Shown here one piece after another: positions 17,313-27,316 of a stretch of DNA of 64,000 nucleotides. The notes under the pieces were generated by a model, which was not told the DNA's origin, searched no databases, and saw only the letters and a list, made by a program, of their open reading frames with translations. The translations under genes and the position numbers were made by a program. Origin of the DNA: Planctomycetota bacterium (GTDB taxonomy: Bacteria > Planctomycetota > UBA1135 > GCA-002686595); NCBI GenBank assembly GCA_014238415.1, contig JABABA010000022.1, positions 1 through 64,000 on the forward strand, in the 5' to 3' direction. The first letter of the stretch is position 1. Each line of letters begins with the position of its first letter.

Positions 17313-17632
17313 GATTAGAGTGCCGGTCGGCCTGAGGGCTGCAGGGACGAAGTGTTGGGACAGGACTTTGCAGGATGGGGCAAAGGGCAGATTATTGCCA
17401 CCACCAATGTTGCCAACCACTATTCAGGGCCTTTCTGTTGGGATATTGGCAGCAACTTCTTCTCAAGAGCGGGGAGCCACGGGCCTGTCTATCAGCATTC
17501 CCCAGGGGCCCCCAGCTGATTTCAAGGGGTTGTCAGTCTTGTTGATTATCTCCACTCTTGGTAAGTCCGGACGCTTCGCTCCCGTTCCCAGTCGCTACCC
17601 TGCGTGCAAGTTTCCAGCCCACGTATATTGCA
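17313..17632. other. Divergent intergenic region, no gene seen
   Basis: 320 bases between the start codons of the exported propeller-like gene and the aminotransferase gene. It must hold promoters for both. I see no convincing -35/-10 pair, riboswitch or repeat. Confidence 0.6.
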
Positions 17633-18802
17633 ATGATCCTAAGTTCCTTCCCCCCGATGGGGATCTACGAGACTCTGTTTCGTTTCAACGAGGTCACCGG
17701 TCGTTACATGGGAGACCAAGACACCCACCCGTGGGCCCAGGGCTTTCCCCTCACCGATCCTGTGCCAGGCGGTCCGGAGTTGCCGGCTACGATCGAATTG
17801 ACCGCGACAGATCTGATGTATCCCAAAGCTGATGGCCAGCCCGAGTTGCGGCGAGCTATTGCGGAGTACTACAACAATTACTACGGGTCGCAACTTGTGC
17901 CTGACAACGTGGCGGTATTTGCGGGTGGTAGGCCGGCGCTCTTTGCAATTCTCTCGTTCTTGGATGCTGAGAGAATCGTCTCCGTAGAAGAGACCGAGTA
18001 CACTCCCTATTGGGATCTCTTGAGTTTGTTGCAGCGTCCGCATGAATTGATTCCCAGCAATCGCGCGAACCGTTTTCGTCCAAGCCTCGACGAGCATCCC
18101 ACGGGGGACTCCACCTTTTTGCTCAAGAGCAACCCTTGCAACCCTACCGGGGTTGCGGTGAATGGTGAAGACTTGCGTACCTTGGTTGAGTATTACGGTG
18201 ATCGTTCCCGCGGCGCATTGATTGATGAGGCGTATGAGTTCTTCACTGAGACCGAGCCAGAGAGCGCGATCAAATATGTTGACAACATCGACGAAACCAA
18301 CTTGTTCATCGTTGGTGCTGCAACCAAGGGTTTGCAGGTGCCTGGTATGCGAGTTGGTTGGGTGATTGCTGCGCGCGATCACATAAGAATCTTTCGGAAC
18401 TATTCTTCCTTTGGCATGGGAGGCGTGTCGCGCGCCTCACAGCTATATGTGACCGGCTTGTTGGAGCCCAAGCGTGTCGCTCATGCGAGAAGGGCAGTGG
18501 GTGAGTTTTACACAAGTCAAAGAAAGCGTTACGGAGCGGTGCTAGCCGATTTGGGCATAGAGCTGTATTCCGGCAGTGGAGGGTTCTATCACTGGTGCGC
18601 CCTGCCCAATGGTCTGACTGCAGAGGCTTTCAATGAGCGTCTCTTCAGGCATGGGGCGGGTATTCTGCCGGGTCCACTATGTGACATGGCGCGTCGCGGG
18701 GGAGATGGCCCTCTTGGGTCCATGATGCGCTTCTCCTTCGGCCCCTTGGGTCCCGAGTCATTGGAAGCTGACGCAGAGATTCTGAAGCGCTGCTTGGGTT
18801 AG
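17633..18802 (+). CDS. Class I/II pyridoxal-phosphate aminotransferase
   Basis: A 389-residue fold-type I aminotransferase, cytoplasmic. PLP-site residues are in place: the SNPCNPTG motif (Asn170), Asp198 in LIDEAY, the Schiff-base Lys232 in GAATKGLQVPGMRVGW and the substrate-carboxylate Arg366 in MMRFSFG. The N-terminus has YPKADGQPELRRAI, the usual quinonoid-stabilising loop. The substrate cannot be fixed; an aspartate- or aromatic-type donor is likely. I place the start at the ATG at 17633, because the 25 residues upstream (to 17558) have no counterpart in the family. The gene is followed after 10 bases by the X-Pro peptidase gene, so the two may be co-transcribed, although that enzyme is exported. 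Confidence 0.9.
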   Translation: MILSSFPPMGIYETLFRFNEVTGRYMGDQDTHPWAQGFPLTDPVPGGPELPATIELTATDLMYPKADGQPELRRAIAEYYNNYYGSQLVPDNVAVFAGGRPALFAILSFLDAERIVSVEETEYTPYWDLLSLLQRPHELIPSNRANRFRPSLDEHPTGDSTFLLKSNPCNPTGVAVNGEDLRTLVEYYGDRSRGALIDEAYEFFTETEPESAIKYVDNIDETNLFIVGAATKGLQVPGMRVGWVIAARDHIRIFRNYSSFGMGGVSRASQLYVTGLLEPKRVAHARRAVGEFYTSQRKRYGAVLADLGIELYSGSGGFYHWCALPNGLTAEAFNERLFRHGAGILPGPLCDMARRGGDGPLGSMMRFSFGPLGPESLEADAEILKRCLG

Positions 18803-18812
18803 AATCCGAGGC

Positions 18813-20639
18813 ATGCAAAAGCCTCAGCTGTGTTCCATCTGCATCCTATTTCCCGTTGCTCTTTGCGGCAGCGCGTTCGCCCAATCCGAGACGGTTCAGG
18901 TCTTCAAGGACGGCATGGCCCAAAAGGTGGCGGGGTTCGAGAAGTCCGATGATTGGATCAAGCACGACCTCTGGGTAGAGGCAGGTTTTGACAGCGATGG
19001 AAATGGCAAACCCGATCGGATGCATGTGGATGTGACGCGACCGTTGCAAACCAAGACTGAAGGCCTCAAGGTCCATGTGATCTATGAGACCAGCCCCTAT
19101 TTCAGCGGCGTGGGCTCAAACGGCAAGCAGTACTTCTGGGATCCCAAGCACGAGCTGGGAGAAGAGCCCCCGGCCCACGAGCATCCTCCGGCGATCCGTC
19201 ATCGCAGCCAGCGACCAGTCATGTCGCGTTCCTTGACTCGCACCTGGGTGCCGCGCGGTTTTGCGGTGGTGCACTCAGCTTCCCCGGGCACAGGTCTCTC
19301 CCAGGGCTGCCCCACAGTGGGTGGCGCCAACGAGGCGTTGGCGCCAAAGGCGGTAATCGACTGGCTCAACGGTAGAGCAGTGGGCTACACAAGCGTGGAC
19401 GGAGATGAGGAAGTCGTGGCGGATTGGTGCACGGGCAACGTGGGCATGACCGGCACCTCTTACAACGGAACTCTGCCGCTTGCCGCCGCCACCACGGGTG
19501 TTGAGGGGCTCAAGGCAATCATTCCGGTCGCCCCGAACACCTCCTACTACCACTATTACCGTTCTCACGGCCTGGTCCGCCATCCCGGTGGATACATGGG
19601 TGAAGATATTGATGTGCTCTATGACTTCATCAACTCGGGCTACCCTGAAGGCCGCGAGTGGTGTGATTGCAATGTGCGCGACAACATCTTGGTAGCGAAT
19701 GCGGATCGTCGAACCGGGGATCTGAATGACTTCTGGGAAGGTCGCGACTACTCCAATCAATTGAAGGACTTGAGCGCGGCGGTGCTAATCGCCCATGGTT
19801 TCAATGATTGGAATGTGATGCCCGACCACAGTGTGCGCATTTATCAACTACTCAAGGAAAAGGGCACACCTTGTCAGACCTACTTTCATCAGGGCGGGCA
19901 CGGTGGTTCGCCGCCGGCAGATCAGATGAACCGCTGGTTCACACGTTACGTATGCGGGATCAAGAATGGTGTGGAGAAGGACGCGCATAGTTGGGTCGTT
20001 CGCGAAGGTGACAAGAGGAGTAATCCTACCGCATATGCGGAGTACCCCCATCCGGATGCCAAGGCTGTCGATTTGTTTCCATTGGGGGATGGAACGGCGG
20101 TGGGACTATTGGGGCCCAAACGGGGTCGTGGCGTGCAGGTCTTGACTGACGATGTAGCTTTCAAGGGAGGCGACCTTGCTGCAGCAGAGGCTTCGTCACA
20201 TCGCTTGCTCTTTGCAACACCCGAACTTAAGAATGAGCTGCACTTGTCCGGATACAGCAAGCTGACCATTCGCCTGGCTTCTAGTCGACCGGCGGCGAAT
20301 CTATCGGTGTGGTTGGTCTCCTTGCCCTGGACCAAGAAGGGTAAGATCAATTCCAACCTTATTACCCGGGGCTGGGCCGATCCGCAGAACCATACTTCGC
20401 TACGAGAGAGCGAGCCCTTGATCCCGGGGGAGTTTGTTGATCTCTCGTTTACCCTGCAGCCGGATGATCAGATCATCCCCGCGGGGCAGCAACTGGGGCT
20501 GATGATCTTTTCAAGCGATCGAGAGTTCACCCTTTGGCCTGATGCTGGTACCGAACTGTCGGTGGACTTAGGAGCGACGGTCCTGAGCATACCGGTAGTC
20601 GGAGGCCGTGCTGCCCTGAAGCGAGCCATCGGAAGCTGA
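18813..20639 (+). CDS. Exported X-Pro dipeptidyl-peptidase (S15/CocE family)
   Basis: An alpha/beta-hydrolase peptidase of 608 residues with a signal peptide (cleavage near AFAQ at 23-24), therefore probably periplasmic. It should release Xaa-Pro dipeptides or hydrolyse related amide or ester bonds. The nucleophile Ser216 sits in TGTSYNGT, the acid is Asp332 in HGFNDWNV and the base is His363 in HQGGHGG. A C-terminal jelly-roll domain (about 440-600) is typical of the PepX/CocE group, with FVDLSFTLQPDDQIIPAGQQLGLMI as the recognisable end. It starts 10 bases after the aminotransferase stop. Length matches the family. Confidence 0.92.
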   Translation: MQKPQLCSICILFPVALCGSAFAQSETVQVFKDGMAQKVAGFEKSDDWIKHDLWVEAGFDSDGNGKPDRMHVDVTRPLQTKTEGLKVHVIYETSPYFSGVGSNGKQYFWDPKHELGEEPPAHEHPPAIRHRSQRPVMSRSLTRTWVPRGFAVVHSASPGTGLSQGCPTVGGANEALAPKAVIDWLNGRAVGYTSVDGDEEVVADWCTGNVGMTGTSYNGTLPLAAATTGVEGLKAIIPVAPNTSYYHYYRSHGLVRHPGGYMGEDIDVLYDFINSGYPEGREWCDCNVRDNILVANADRRTGDLNDFWEGRDYSNQLKDLSAAVLIAHGFNDWNVMPDHSVRIYQLLKEKGTPCQTYFHQGGHGGSPPADQMNRWFTRYVCGIKNGVEKDAHSWVVREGDKRSNPTAYAEYPHPDAKAVDLFPLGDGTAVGLLGPKRGRGVQVLTDDVAFKGGDLAAAEASSHRLLFATPELKNELHLSGYSKLTIRLASSRPAANLSVWLVSLPWTKKGKINSNLITRGWADPQNHTSLRESEPLIPGEFVDLSFTLQPDDQIIPAGQQLGLMIFSSDREFTLWPDAGTELSVDLGATVLSIPVVGGRAALKRAIGS

Positions 20640-20812
20640 CGCCATTCTCGGTTTGAGATCGAGACCGTAGTTCGCCTGTCCGTTGGAACACCCTAGATGG
20701 TTCGTTGTCGATCATCTGAAGGGCAAATCCTTGATTCCAGTGGTTTCTCCGGCAGGTCCACACCTGAATGAACGGGTCCCCCAAGATAGAAAATTTGTAA
20801 TAGACTCAGCTC

Positions 20813-23197
20813 ATGTCTGTTTTCGGCCGGAGTTGTTGCTTGACCGTTCTCTTCTTGTCGAGCCCCCTCGCTTTGTCGCAGACACCTCCCATGGGCTTGC
20901 CGAGCCCCGTTGACGGGGGACCACCTAATGTCCTTCTGATCATTGCTGATCAGTGGAACGCTCGTTGCATAGGCTACGACGCGGGGGGGTTCGGTGGCTT
21001 GACCCAACCCCTAACCCCGCGTCTCGATGAGCTAGCTGCTCAAGGAACCGCGTTCACTCGTGCTTATGTGGAGTGCCCACAGTGCAAACCTGCGCGTTGG
21101 ACAATCATGACTGGCAAGGAATCACGCGAGCATGGCGTTCAATGGAACGACATCTGGGATCCACCTTGGCAGGAGACGATTGCTCAAGTGTTTCGCGATG
21201 CGGGTTATCGAACCGCGATCGTCGGCAAGCATCACTACCCTTGGCTCCAGCAGCCGGATGGTTTTGGCTTCGATCACGGGTTTGACGAAGTCACGGACCT
21301 GCTTGACTATCACTTTAGCATGGCCTTCGCCGGGATTCCTCACTGGTATGCTCCCGGCCACTATTGGGCCATGCCCAATCTGCCGAATAGGCTTGCTTAC
21401 ACCGGCTACACAACTAATCCAGATGAGCATCATCCTGTTGGGTTTTGGGTGGCCAGGAGCCTTGAGTTCTTGGAGCAACGGGCTGTAGACCACGAACCGT
21501 TCTTCCTGGTGCATTCCCTCTTTGGCCCACACACCCCGCTGCTGCCTTCCGCACCTGCGACAGGAGATGATTATGCTCACCTCCACCACCCATTCAGTGT
21601 GCTCGATCTGCCGTCGAATTACTCCACGGTCGGCCACAGTCCGCGCATGCAGGATTTTCAGCAGCAATTCAGCGGCATGACAGATTTGGAGCAACGCGAG
21701 GTGTTGTCATATTACTATGGCCTGATCTCCCAAATCGATGCGTCCATCGGGAGCGTACTTGATGCACTTGAAGACAATGGTCTGGCGCATAATACGCTCG
21801 TAATATTCACCGCAGATCACGGGGACTATGCCTCGGAGTTTGCTTCCTGGACCAAGGGCGGTGGGGGGCAGGAGGCTTTGCTGCGTATCCCCATGATCAT
21901 GCGCCTGCCGCGCGATGGGGGAGTGGGTCTGATTTCAGATGAACTGGTCTCTCATCTGGATCTGGTTCCCACATTGCTGGATGTGACTGGTGTTCCAGCC
22001 CCGGACGAGTGGCGGCTTGAGCGTTCGGGTTCTAGTCTCATCCCCCTCGCTGATCAAGGAGGCCCAGCACCTGCCTGGCGCGAGGAACTCATCGTGGATT
22101 TCGGGAATTCCCTTCATGCCCCTATGCAGGTCGTGGTCACTGAAGACTACAAGCTGACTATTGATTCAGTAGCCAATAACGAGGATCTGATTGATTTGGC
22201 GAGCGATCCTTTTGAGCTAGTTGATTTGGTAGGGAATTCGGGGATGTCGTCTATTGTCCTGGACCTGCATCAACGTCATGAATTGTGGGAGCAGGCGACA
22301 GGGTTGGCGCCGCCATATCTGGGTACGGGTTCGGAAACAGCACAGGCTGCCCCTGCATCAACCACCCAGCCGTTTCCCGTCGACAATGGACAACTTTCAT
22401 CCGGCCCTGCAATCCTGCGTTGGGTGCCTTCCAGCTCAGCGGTCATTCAACGTCTTTGGTTGTCACGTGAGGGCGAGCCCTTCGAGTTGCAGTCTATCCT
22501 TGCGCCTCATAGTGATGTCTGGCATCTGGGCCCGATGGCTCCTGATACCCAATGGCAATGGCGAGTGGACGCGTACAATGCCCACGGGATGACGCCGGGA
22601 GTTCGCTGGCATTTTTCAACGCATGCCCAAGGGCATCTGTACCCCGGCTGTGCCTTGGGGCCCAGGCCATCAGATCTGGCTCGCATTGATGATGAAGACA
22701 TTGTTCTGCGCTGGACACCAAGTGAATATGCTTCCAGCCAGCGTTTGTGGTTGGGCAAGAGTCCCGAACAGTTGGCGCTTATTGCCGACAATCTGCCCGG
22801 GGAGCTTGCTTCTTTTGCGAATGCCTCCCTGCCTCGTGGGCAGCGCTTCTTCTGGCGTATTGACAGTCTGATGGGACCCAGGTTGGAGGAGGGCGTCTTG
22901 TGGAGCTTCGATACTGCCACAACCGGTCTACTTGACCCTCCTAGTGACCCCAAGCCCCTGCATTTGGGCCGGGTTAGGCCAGGACCTGTGCGGCTCACTG
23001 CCAGCTCTGTACCTGGCGCGTTGCAGTATCACTTTTTTGCTGGTACGGAATTTCCACTTACGGCAATTGGCAGTGCTTCAACACCCTCTCTGATCATGCC
23101 GGGCGTCAGCTCTGGCGAGCGCTGGCGCTGGCGCATTGATGTGGAAGGACCGGGCGGCGTGCGTCAGGGCTTTGTCTGGACCTTCCGCGTTCGCTAA
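20813..23197 (+). CDS. Exported FGly-type sulfatase with fibronectin-like tail
   Basis: A 794-residue sulfatase, exported by a signal peptide (cleavage near LALSQ, about 22). The signature reads Q-C-K-P-A-R-W-T-I-M-T-G-K, so Cys91 can be converted to formylglycine; IADQWNARCIG (44-54) gives the metal site, VGKHHYPW the next active-site pair and TADHGDYASEF the metal Asp-His. After the catalytic domain (to about 500) come roughly 280 residues of Trp-rich beta repeats, of fibronectin/Ig type, with the recurring phrase W-RWRIDV or QWQWRVDAYN. Substrate is unknown; sulfated sugars are likely. Its TAA stop overlaps the TAG stop of the convergent dehydrogenase gene. Confidence 0.92.
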   Translation: MSVFGRSCCLTVLFLSSPLALSQTPPMGLPSPVDGGPPNVLLIIADQWNARCIGYDAGGFGGLTQPLTPRLDELAAQGTAFTRAYVECPQCKPARWTIMTGKESREHGVQWNDIWDPPWQETIAQVFRDAGYRTAIVGKHHYPWLQQPDGFGFDHGFDEVTDLLDYHFSMAFAGIPHWYAPGHYWAMPNLPNRLAYTGYTTNPDEHHPVGFWVARSLEFLEQRAVDHEPFFLVHSLFGPHTPLLPSAPATGDDYAHLHHPFSVLDLPSNYSTVGHSPRMQDFQQQFSGMTDLEQREVLSYYYGLISQIDASIGSVLDALEDNGLAHNTLVIFTADHGDYASEFASWTKGGGGQEALLRIPMIMRLPRDGGVGLISDELVSHLDLVPTLLDVTGVPAPDEWRLERSGSSLIPLADQGGPAPAWREELIVDFGNSLHAPMQVVVTEDYKLTIDSVANNEDLIDLASDPFELVDLVGNSGMSSIVLDLHQRHELWEQATGLAPPYLGTGSETAQAAPASTTQPFPVDNGQLSSGPAILRWVPSSSAVIQRLWLSREGEPFELQSILAPHSDVWHLGPMAPDTQWQWRVDAYNAHGMTPGVRWHFSTHAQGHLYPGCALGPRPSDLARIDDEDIVLRWTPSEYASSQRLWLGKSPEQLALIADNLPGELASFANASLPRGQRFFWRIDSLMGPRLEEGVLWSFDTATTGLLDPPSDPKPLHLGRVRPGPVRLTASSVPGALQYHFFAGTEFPLTAIGSASTPSLIMPGVSSGERWRWRIDVEGPGGVRQGFVWTFRVR

Positions 23198-25281
23198 TCC
23201 TCTTTGAGGCTTTTGATCCAGGCAGAGATCAGGTCCACGCCTCGTTCGTCCACAACATGGCTGCTTACGTTGGGCATGCGTGTTGCGTCGAGTACCGATA
23301 TTCGGGAGAGCAGGATCGATTGATCAGGCGACCCAGGCTTGACGATTTGCGCTCCGGAGATGTCCAGGTCGCCCTGGGCTGGAGGCATGTTCAGAATCTG
23401 CATCTTGGCAAGGGGAGTACTCAGGCGCAGGTCAATCGAGGCGTTGCCAGGACCATTCGGTTGGTGGCACATGGCGCAGTTCACATCGAGCCAACTGCGC
23501 GCACGGTCGGAGAGCGATGCAGCAGCGTTGTGTGGATCCACGAGTCTTATCTGCACGGCGGTCTTGAAATCGTCGGGTGCCTTGAGCAGGCCTTTGGATA
23601 TCCAATCGTCCACCTGGTCATGGCCATCGGGACCGATTACTCCCTGCAGCTGTTGGGTTGTAAGGCCCAAAGCAAAGCCAGCAGCGTCCACATGGCACGC
23701 AGCACAGGCAGAAGCGGAAGGTACAGCCCAACTATGTTTGCCTCCCTTGGTCAGCCAGCTAACGGTTCTTCCCTGAGGTGCGAGTATCGCATCCTTTCCC
23801 TTCCAGACATAGGCCGCTGCCTGCCAACCGGTCTCTGTGCGCTTGATGACGCGCGTTTCCAAGGTGCGCTTGCGCATGAGCCCTTCGATTTCGAATGTCT
23901 TGATCAGGGCTGCGCCTACTGGGAAGCCCCAGACCCCTTCGTCAGTCCATTCCATCTGGCTCCCCTGGGGCAGGTGCATGTAGCGCAACTTGTCCGCTCC
24001 ATCGGACCAGAAGGGCGCGCGCACTTGGTACGGAATCACCGACTCGCTGGGTAAGTGGTCTTTACTTTTGAGGTAATAGCCCGTTTCCGACAGCTTGCGA
24101 GGCCACTGGAGTACGGCATCTGCCGGGTCGTTACTGGGCACAACTCGGTAGATGAAGCCATCGAAGGAGGTCACAAACATTTCACCTGCATCGTCTTCGC
24201 CAAAGGATGCCAGGGAGAGCCCACTGCGCGCAGCGAGTTGATTGATGAATGCGCCATCAGCATTCTGGCGAATGCGCCAGATGTTCCCGGTTACATAGTC
24301 CCCATAGACATAGGTTCCTACCAGGCTTGGAAATCGGGATCCGCGATAGACATAACCGCCTGTTACAGAAATCCCATCCTTGCGCCGGTAGACTGCAACG
24401 GGCTCGGCGTGTTCTCCATGCACCAGGGATGTCCTCTTGCTGAAGGGTTCATGGCCCTCAAACCGTTTCCAGCCATAATTGCCACCTCGTTTGATGATGT
24501 CGATTTCTTCCCATTCGTTCTGGCCTACATCCCCTGCCCAAAGATCACCGTTGGCTCGATCGAAAGCAAATCGCCAGACATTACGCAGGCCGATCGCCCA
24601 GATCTCGGGTGCTGCTCCCGCAGTGTTGACGAATGGGTTGTCTGGAGGAATGCCGTAGGCCCGGTCTGGATCCCTGTTGTCAACATCGATGCGCAGGATC
24701 GACCCCAGCCAGGTGCTTAGATCCTGCCCGTTGCCTCTAGGGTCATTGGCGCTCCCCCCGTCTCCAAAACTCAGGTACAGGTATCCATCAGGGCCGAAAG
24801 CCAGCATGCCGCCGTTGTGGTTGCGCCAGGGCTGAGGTTGCTCGAGGATCACCTCGCGGGAGTCGCGGTTTGCCCTGTCTGGATCTTCTTGGGATACCTG
24901 ATAGCGGGCTACGATCCCAACCTCATCCTTGACCGATGAGGAGTAGTGCACAAAAAAGGACCCGTTTTCGGCGTATTCCGGATGGAAGGCGAGACCGATC
25001 AGGCCCTCTTCATTGCCCTTTCGGCTTACCTCATCCGAGATGTCCAAGAAGACAGTGGTCGAGGAAGGGTCCTCCTCGTTTGAGAAAACATGGATACGAC
25101 CCTCTTGTTCCACCACAAAGATGCGGTCGGTTCCGTCGCTCGCGCCCGCCAAGAACACCGGGCGCCGAAAACTCAGCTGAGGAAAAACCCGATCAAGTCT
25201 CAGTGCCACCTCTTCTTGGACGATGGGTGGAGAGCAACTTGCCGATGTGGAGAGGATGAGGGGGAGCAGGGTTGCCAGCAT
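23194..25281 (-). CDS. PQQ-type sugar dehydrogenase fused to a diheme cytochrome
   Basis: A 695-residue exported protein with a hydrophobic N-terminus and a Cys at 16 that could be a lipobox (SASC, weak). The first 390 residues are the soluble-glucose-dehydrogenase-like propeller: GEEGLIGLAFHPEY-like motif, LSFGDGGSANDPRGNGQD, GLRNVWRFAFD, GDVGQNEWEEI and GNYGWKRFEG. The rest is a c-type cytochrome module of the SO2930 type, with CAACH (526-530) and CAMCH (602-606) heme motifs and a second-cytochrome style end (LLSRISVLDATRMP). It probably oxidises a sugar or aldose and passes electrons to its own hemes. The frame is open to 25359; the ATG at 25281 gives the signal peptide, and Met11 at 25329 is an alternative. 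It follows the membrane-bound sulfatase-fold gene. Confidence 0.87.
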   Translation of the reverse strand: MLATLLPLILSTSASCSPPIVQEEVALRLDRVFPQLSFRRPVFLAGASDGTDRIFVVEQEGRIHVFSNEEDPSSTTVFLDISDEVSRKGNEEGLIGLAFHPEYAENGSFFVHYSSSVKDEVGIVARYQVSQEDPDRANRDSREVILEQPQPWRNHNGGMLAFGPDGYLYLSFGDGGSANDPRGNGQDLSTWLGSILRIDVDNRDPDRAYGIPPDNPFVNTAGAAPEIWAIGLRNVWRFAFDRANGDLWAGDVGQNEWEEIDIIKRGGNYGWKRFEGHEPFSKRTSLVHGEHAEPVAVYRRKDGISVTGGYVYRGSRFPSLVGTYVYGDYVTGNIWRIRQNADGAFINQLAARSGLSLASFGEDDAGEMFVTSFDGFIYRVVPSNDPADAVLQWPRKLSETGYYLKSKDHLPSESVIPYQVRAPFWSDGADKLRYMHLPQGSQMEWTDEGVWGFPVGAALIKTFEIEGLMRKRTLETRVIKRTETGWQAAAYVWKGKDAILAPQGRTVSWLTKGGKHSWAVPSASACAACHVDAAGFALGLTTQQLQGVIGPDGHDQVDDWISKGLLKAPDDFKTAVQIRLVDPHNAAASLSDRARSWLDVNCAMCHQPNGPGNASIDLRLSTPLAKMQILNMPPAQGDLDISGAQIVKPGSPDQSILLSRISVLDATRMPNVSSHVVDERGVDLISAWIKSLKED

Positions 25282-25318
25282 TGGTCGCAGGGTGTGGTCA
25301 GCAGGTTGATTCAAGCGG

Positions 25319-27178
25319 TTAGTCTCCATACCCAATCGCTCGCAAGCTTTCGAGTTCATCCTCGGTCAGGGTGACCCTTGCTCGATCGCTATCTGGGCAG
25401 ATGGCGTTCCTAAGCACCAACTTCCGTGAGAGGAGTACCGAAAGGGTCTGCATGAACGCTGTCTGTTCGTCATTACCAGTCGCAGTCAGCGGTACTTGTT
25501 CGGCCCGGTCAATTTTGCGGTAAAAGAAATCAACCTGGTCTTCATCCAAGGCTGCTGTTTCGGGATTCCAGGCTTGAATCAATTTTAGATTCTTCCCGGT
25601 CAGTGAGAGTTGACTCTTGGATGAAGAGAACGCGGGATCGGAAACGTAGTCAGGGTCCTGCTTCAGTTTCAGAGCTGGAAAAGTATGCTCGGACTCATGG
25701 CCGCCAACTAGTTCCAGCAAACTAGGGGTCACATCTTGTACTTGGACGAGATCTCTGATACGTGCGGGCATCAGTCCTGGAGCTCGAATTATCAAGGGCA
25801 CATGCAGGTTGGGCTCCCGCAAATCGCCGTGAAGAGGGGCCCCGTGCTCAAAGAAGGACTCACCATGGTCCGATGTGATCACAATTATTGTGTTGTCGTC
25901 CAGGCCCAGGGTCTCAAGCCCTTTGAGAAAGCGTCCGACTTCATGATCCGTGTAAGCGATCCCTCCGTCATAGAGTGCAATGATCGTCTCAAGCTGCCCT
26001 TCGATCTCGCTGAAGTCGCGCTCTCCTCGGACGTGGGCCTTGAGTCTTTCAGATCCGCCTACGCCTTTACTGTCGAGGCCCGTGAATCCTTCCAGACCAT
26101 TGGGCAGAAACTGCTCCTGGAAGTGCCCGGGGGCTTCGTAGGGCAAATCGTGTGAGTCTGAGTGGATGTCAAAGAGGTGCAGGAACAGGAAGAAAGGAGC
26201 GTCCTTGCTTCGTCGTATCCAGCGTAGTGCGGTGTCTATCTGGGACGTGGCTGCTCCGTTGTTGTGGGCAACATACTTCCACCATGCGCGATTGAGGCCC
26301 CGGGTCAGGATTGACTGGAAATGTCCTTGGGGATAGGGCACATGCAGGTATTGATCAAAGCCCTGTTCGAAGCCACGGCGGCTGCCAATATAGCTCCAAG
26401 GCGACGCACCCACTTGAGCACAGGTCTGATAGCCTTGTCCTTTCAAGTGTTCGGCCAAAGTCTTGTATGGGCCGGCGAGGTAGTCGTTTGAATCCAAAAC
26501 GCCAAGGGTGACAGGATCAAGTCCGGTCAACATGGATGCATGGGAAGGCAGGGTCCAGTGTGAAGGTGCATAGGCCCGTTCAAACAAGAGCCCTTCGTTA
26601 GCAAGAGCATCGATGTTCGGTGATGTGTCGCGTTGGTATCCATAAGTCCCCAGATGGTCAGCACGCAGAGTGTCCAGGGAGATCAAGATCACATTGGGCC
26701 GCACACTCTGATTCTCGGCTTCGCGCTCGAAGAGCGAGGCCGTCACAATCAATGCAAACACGCTCAATAGGATGGTGTCACGCCTACTGCCTGAGCCTGG
26801 TTTGGTTCTTGTTCGCAGCCACTCTGCAGTGCACCCTGCGAGTACAGCTGCGGCGATGATTCCGGGCAAGATCAAGCTGATAGTCATGTCCCGGCCACGG
26901 ACGTCGTTAAGCAGGAGCATTCCAATGCTCAGACAGAGGCCGAAAGCAACGCAGAAGGACGCTCGTCGAGACGCTATTCCCAGCCATTTGGCCTGTGTTA
27001 GCAGGTTGACCGCTATTTCGCCGAGGCACAGGAGCAGCAGGTACCCCAATGAGGTGGTTAGCAGCAGCACGCTCACCTCGGAGTGGCTGCCGAGGGTGGC
27101 TGGGTAGAGAACCGACGTCAGCGAGATATCACAGGAGGCTAGCGTGAATGCTGCTGGGATCTTAGTCAGTGGCCTCAT
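25319..27178 (-). CDS. Membrane-bound sulfatase-fold protein with Thr at the catalytic position
   Basis: A 619-residue protein: four or five membrane helices (about 10-150), then a periplasmic alkaline-phosphatase-superfamily domain. Metal-site motif ISLDTLRADHLG (166-177) and the DHGESFFEHGAPLHGD block are intact. The signature stretch reads W-T-L-P-S-H-A-S-M-L-T-G (208-219), so Thr209 replaces the FGly Cys and His replaces the Arg, as in LtaS/EptA-like phosphotransferases rather than sulfatases. The membrane segments also recall those enzymes, which transfer phosphate-containing groups onto surface lipids or polymers. It ends LTEDELESLRAIGYGD, sharing the tail of the protein at 8514. The dehydrogenase-cytochrome gene follows with about 37 bases between the coding regions. 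Confidence 0.88.
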   Translation of the reverse strand: MRPLTKIPAAFTLASCDISLTSVLYPATLGSHSEVSVLLLTTSLGYLLLLCLGEIAVNLLTQAKWLGIASRRASFCVAFGLCLSIGMLLLNDVRGRDMTISLILPGIIAAAVLAGCTAEWLRTRTKPGSGSRRDTILLSVFALIVTASLFEREAENQSVRPNVILISLDTLRADHLGTYGYQRDTSPNIDALANEGLLFERAYAPSHWTLPSHASMLTGLDPVTLGVLDSNDYLAGPYKTLAEHLKGQGYQTCAQVGASPWSYIGSRRGFEQGFDQYLHVPYPQGHFQSILTRGLNRAWWKYVAHNNGAATSQIDTALRWIRRSKDAPFFLFLHLFDIHSDSHDLPYEAPGHFQEQFLPNGLEGFTGLDSKGVGGSERLKAHVRGERDFSEIEGQLETIIALYDGGIAYTDHEVGRFLKGLETLGLDDNTIIVITSDHGESFFEHGAPLHGDLREPNLHVPLIIRAPGLMPARIRDLVQVQDVTPSLLELVGGHESEHTFPALKLKQDPDYVSDPAFSSSKSQLSLTGKNLKLIQAWNPETAALDEDQVDFFYRKIDRAEQVPLTATGNDEQTAFMQTLSVLLSRKLVLRNAICPDSDRARVTLTEDELESLRAIGYGD

Positions 27179-27316
27179 TTGGGATTCAAGCCTAACGGCG
27201 TCTCGCCACTCGTGGGCAGCATTTCATGGTCTGCTCTACCTGTAGAGGGAGAATAGGCGCTTGCTCTCGGCACCCACTGGCCCTGAGAATCTCCACGCCC
27301 CGGCCCCCTACTTTCT

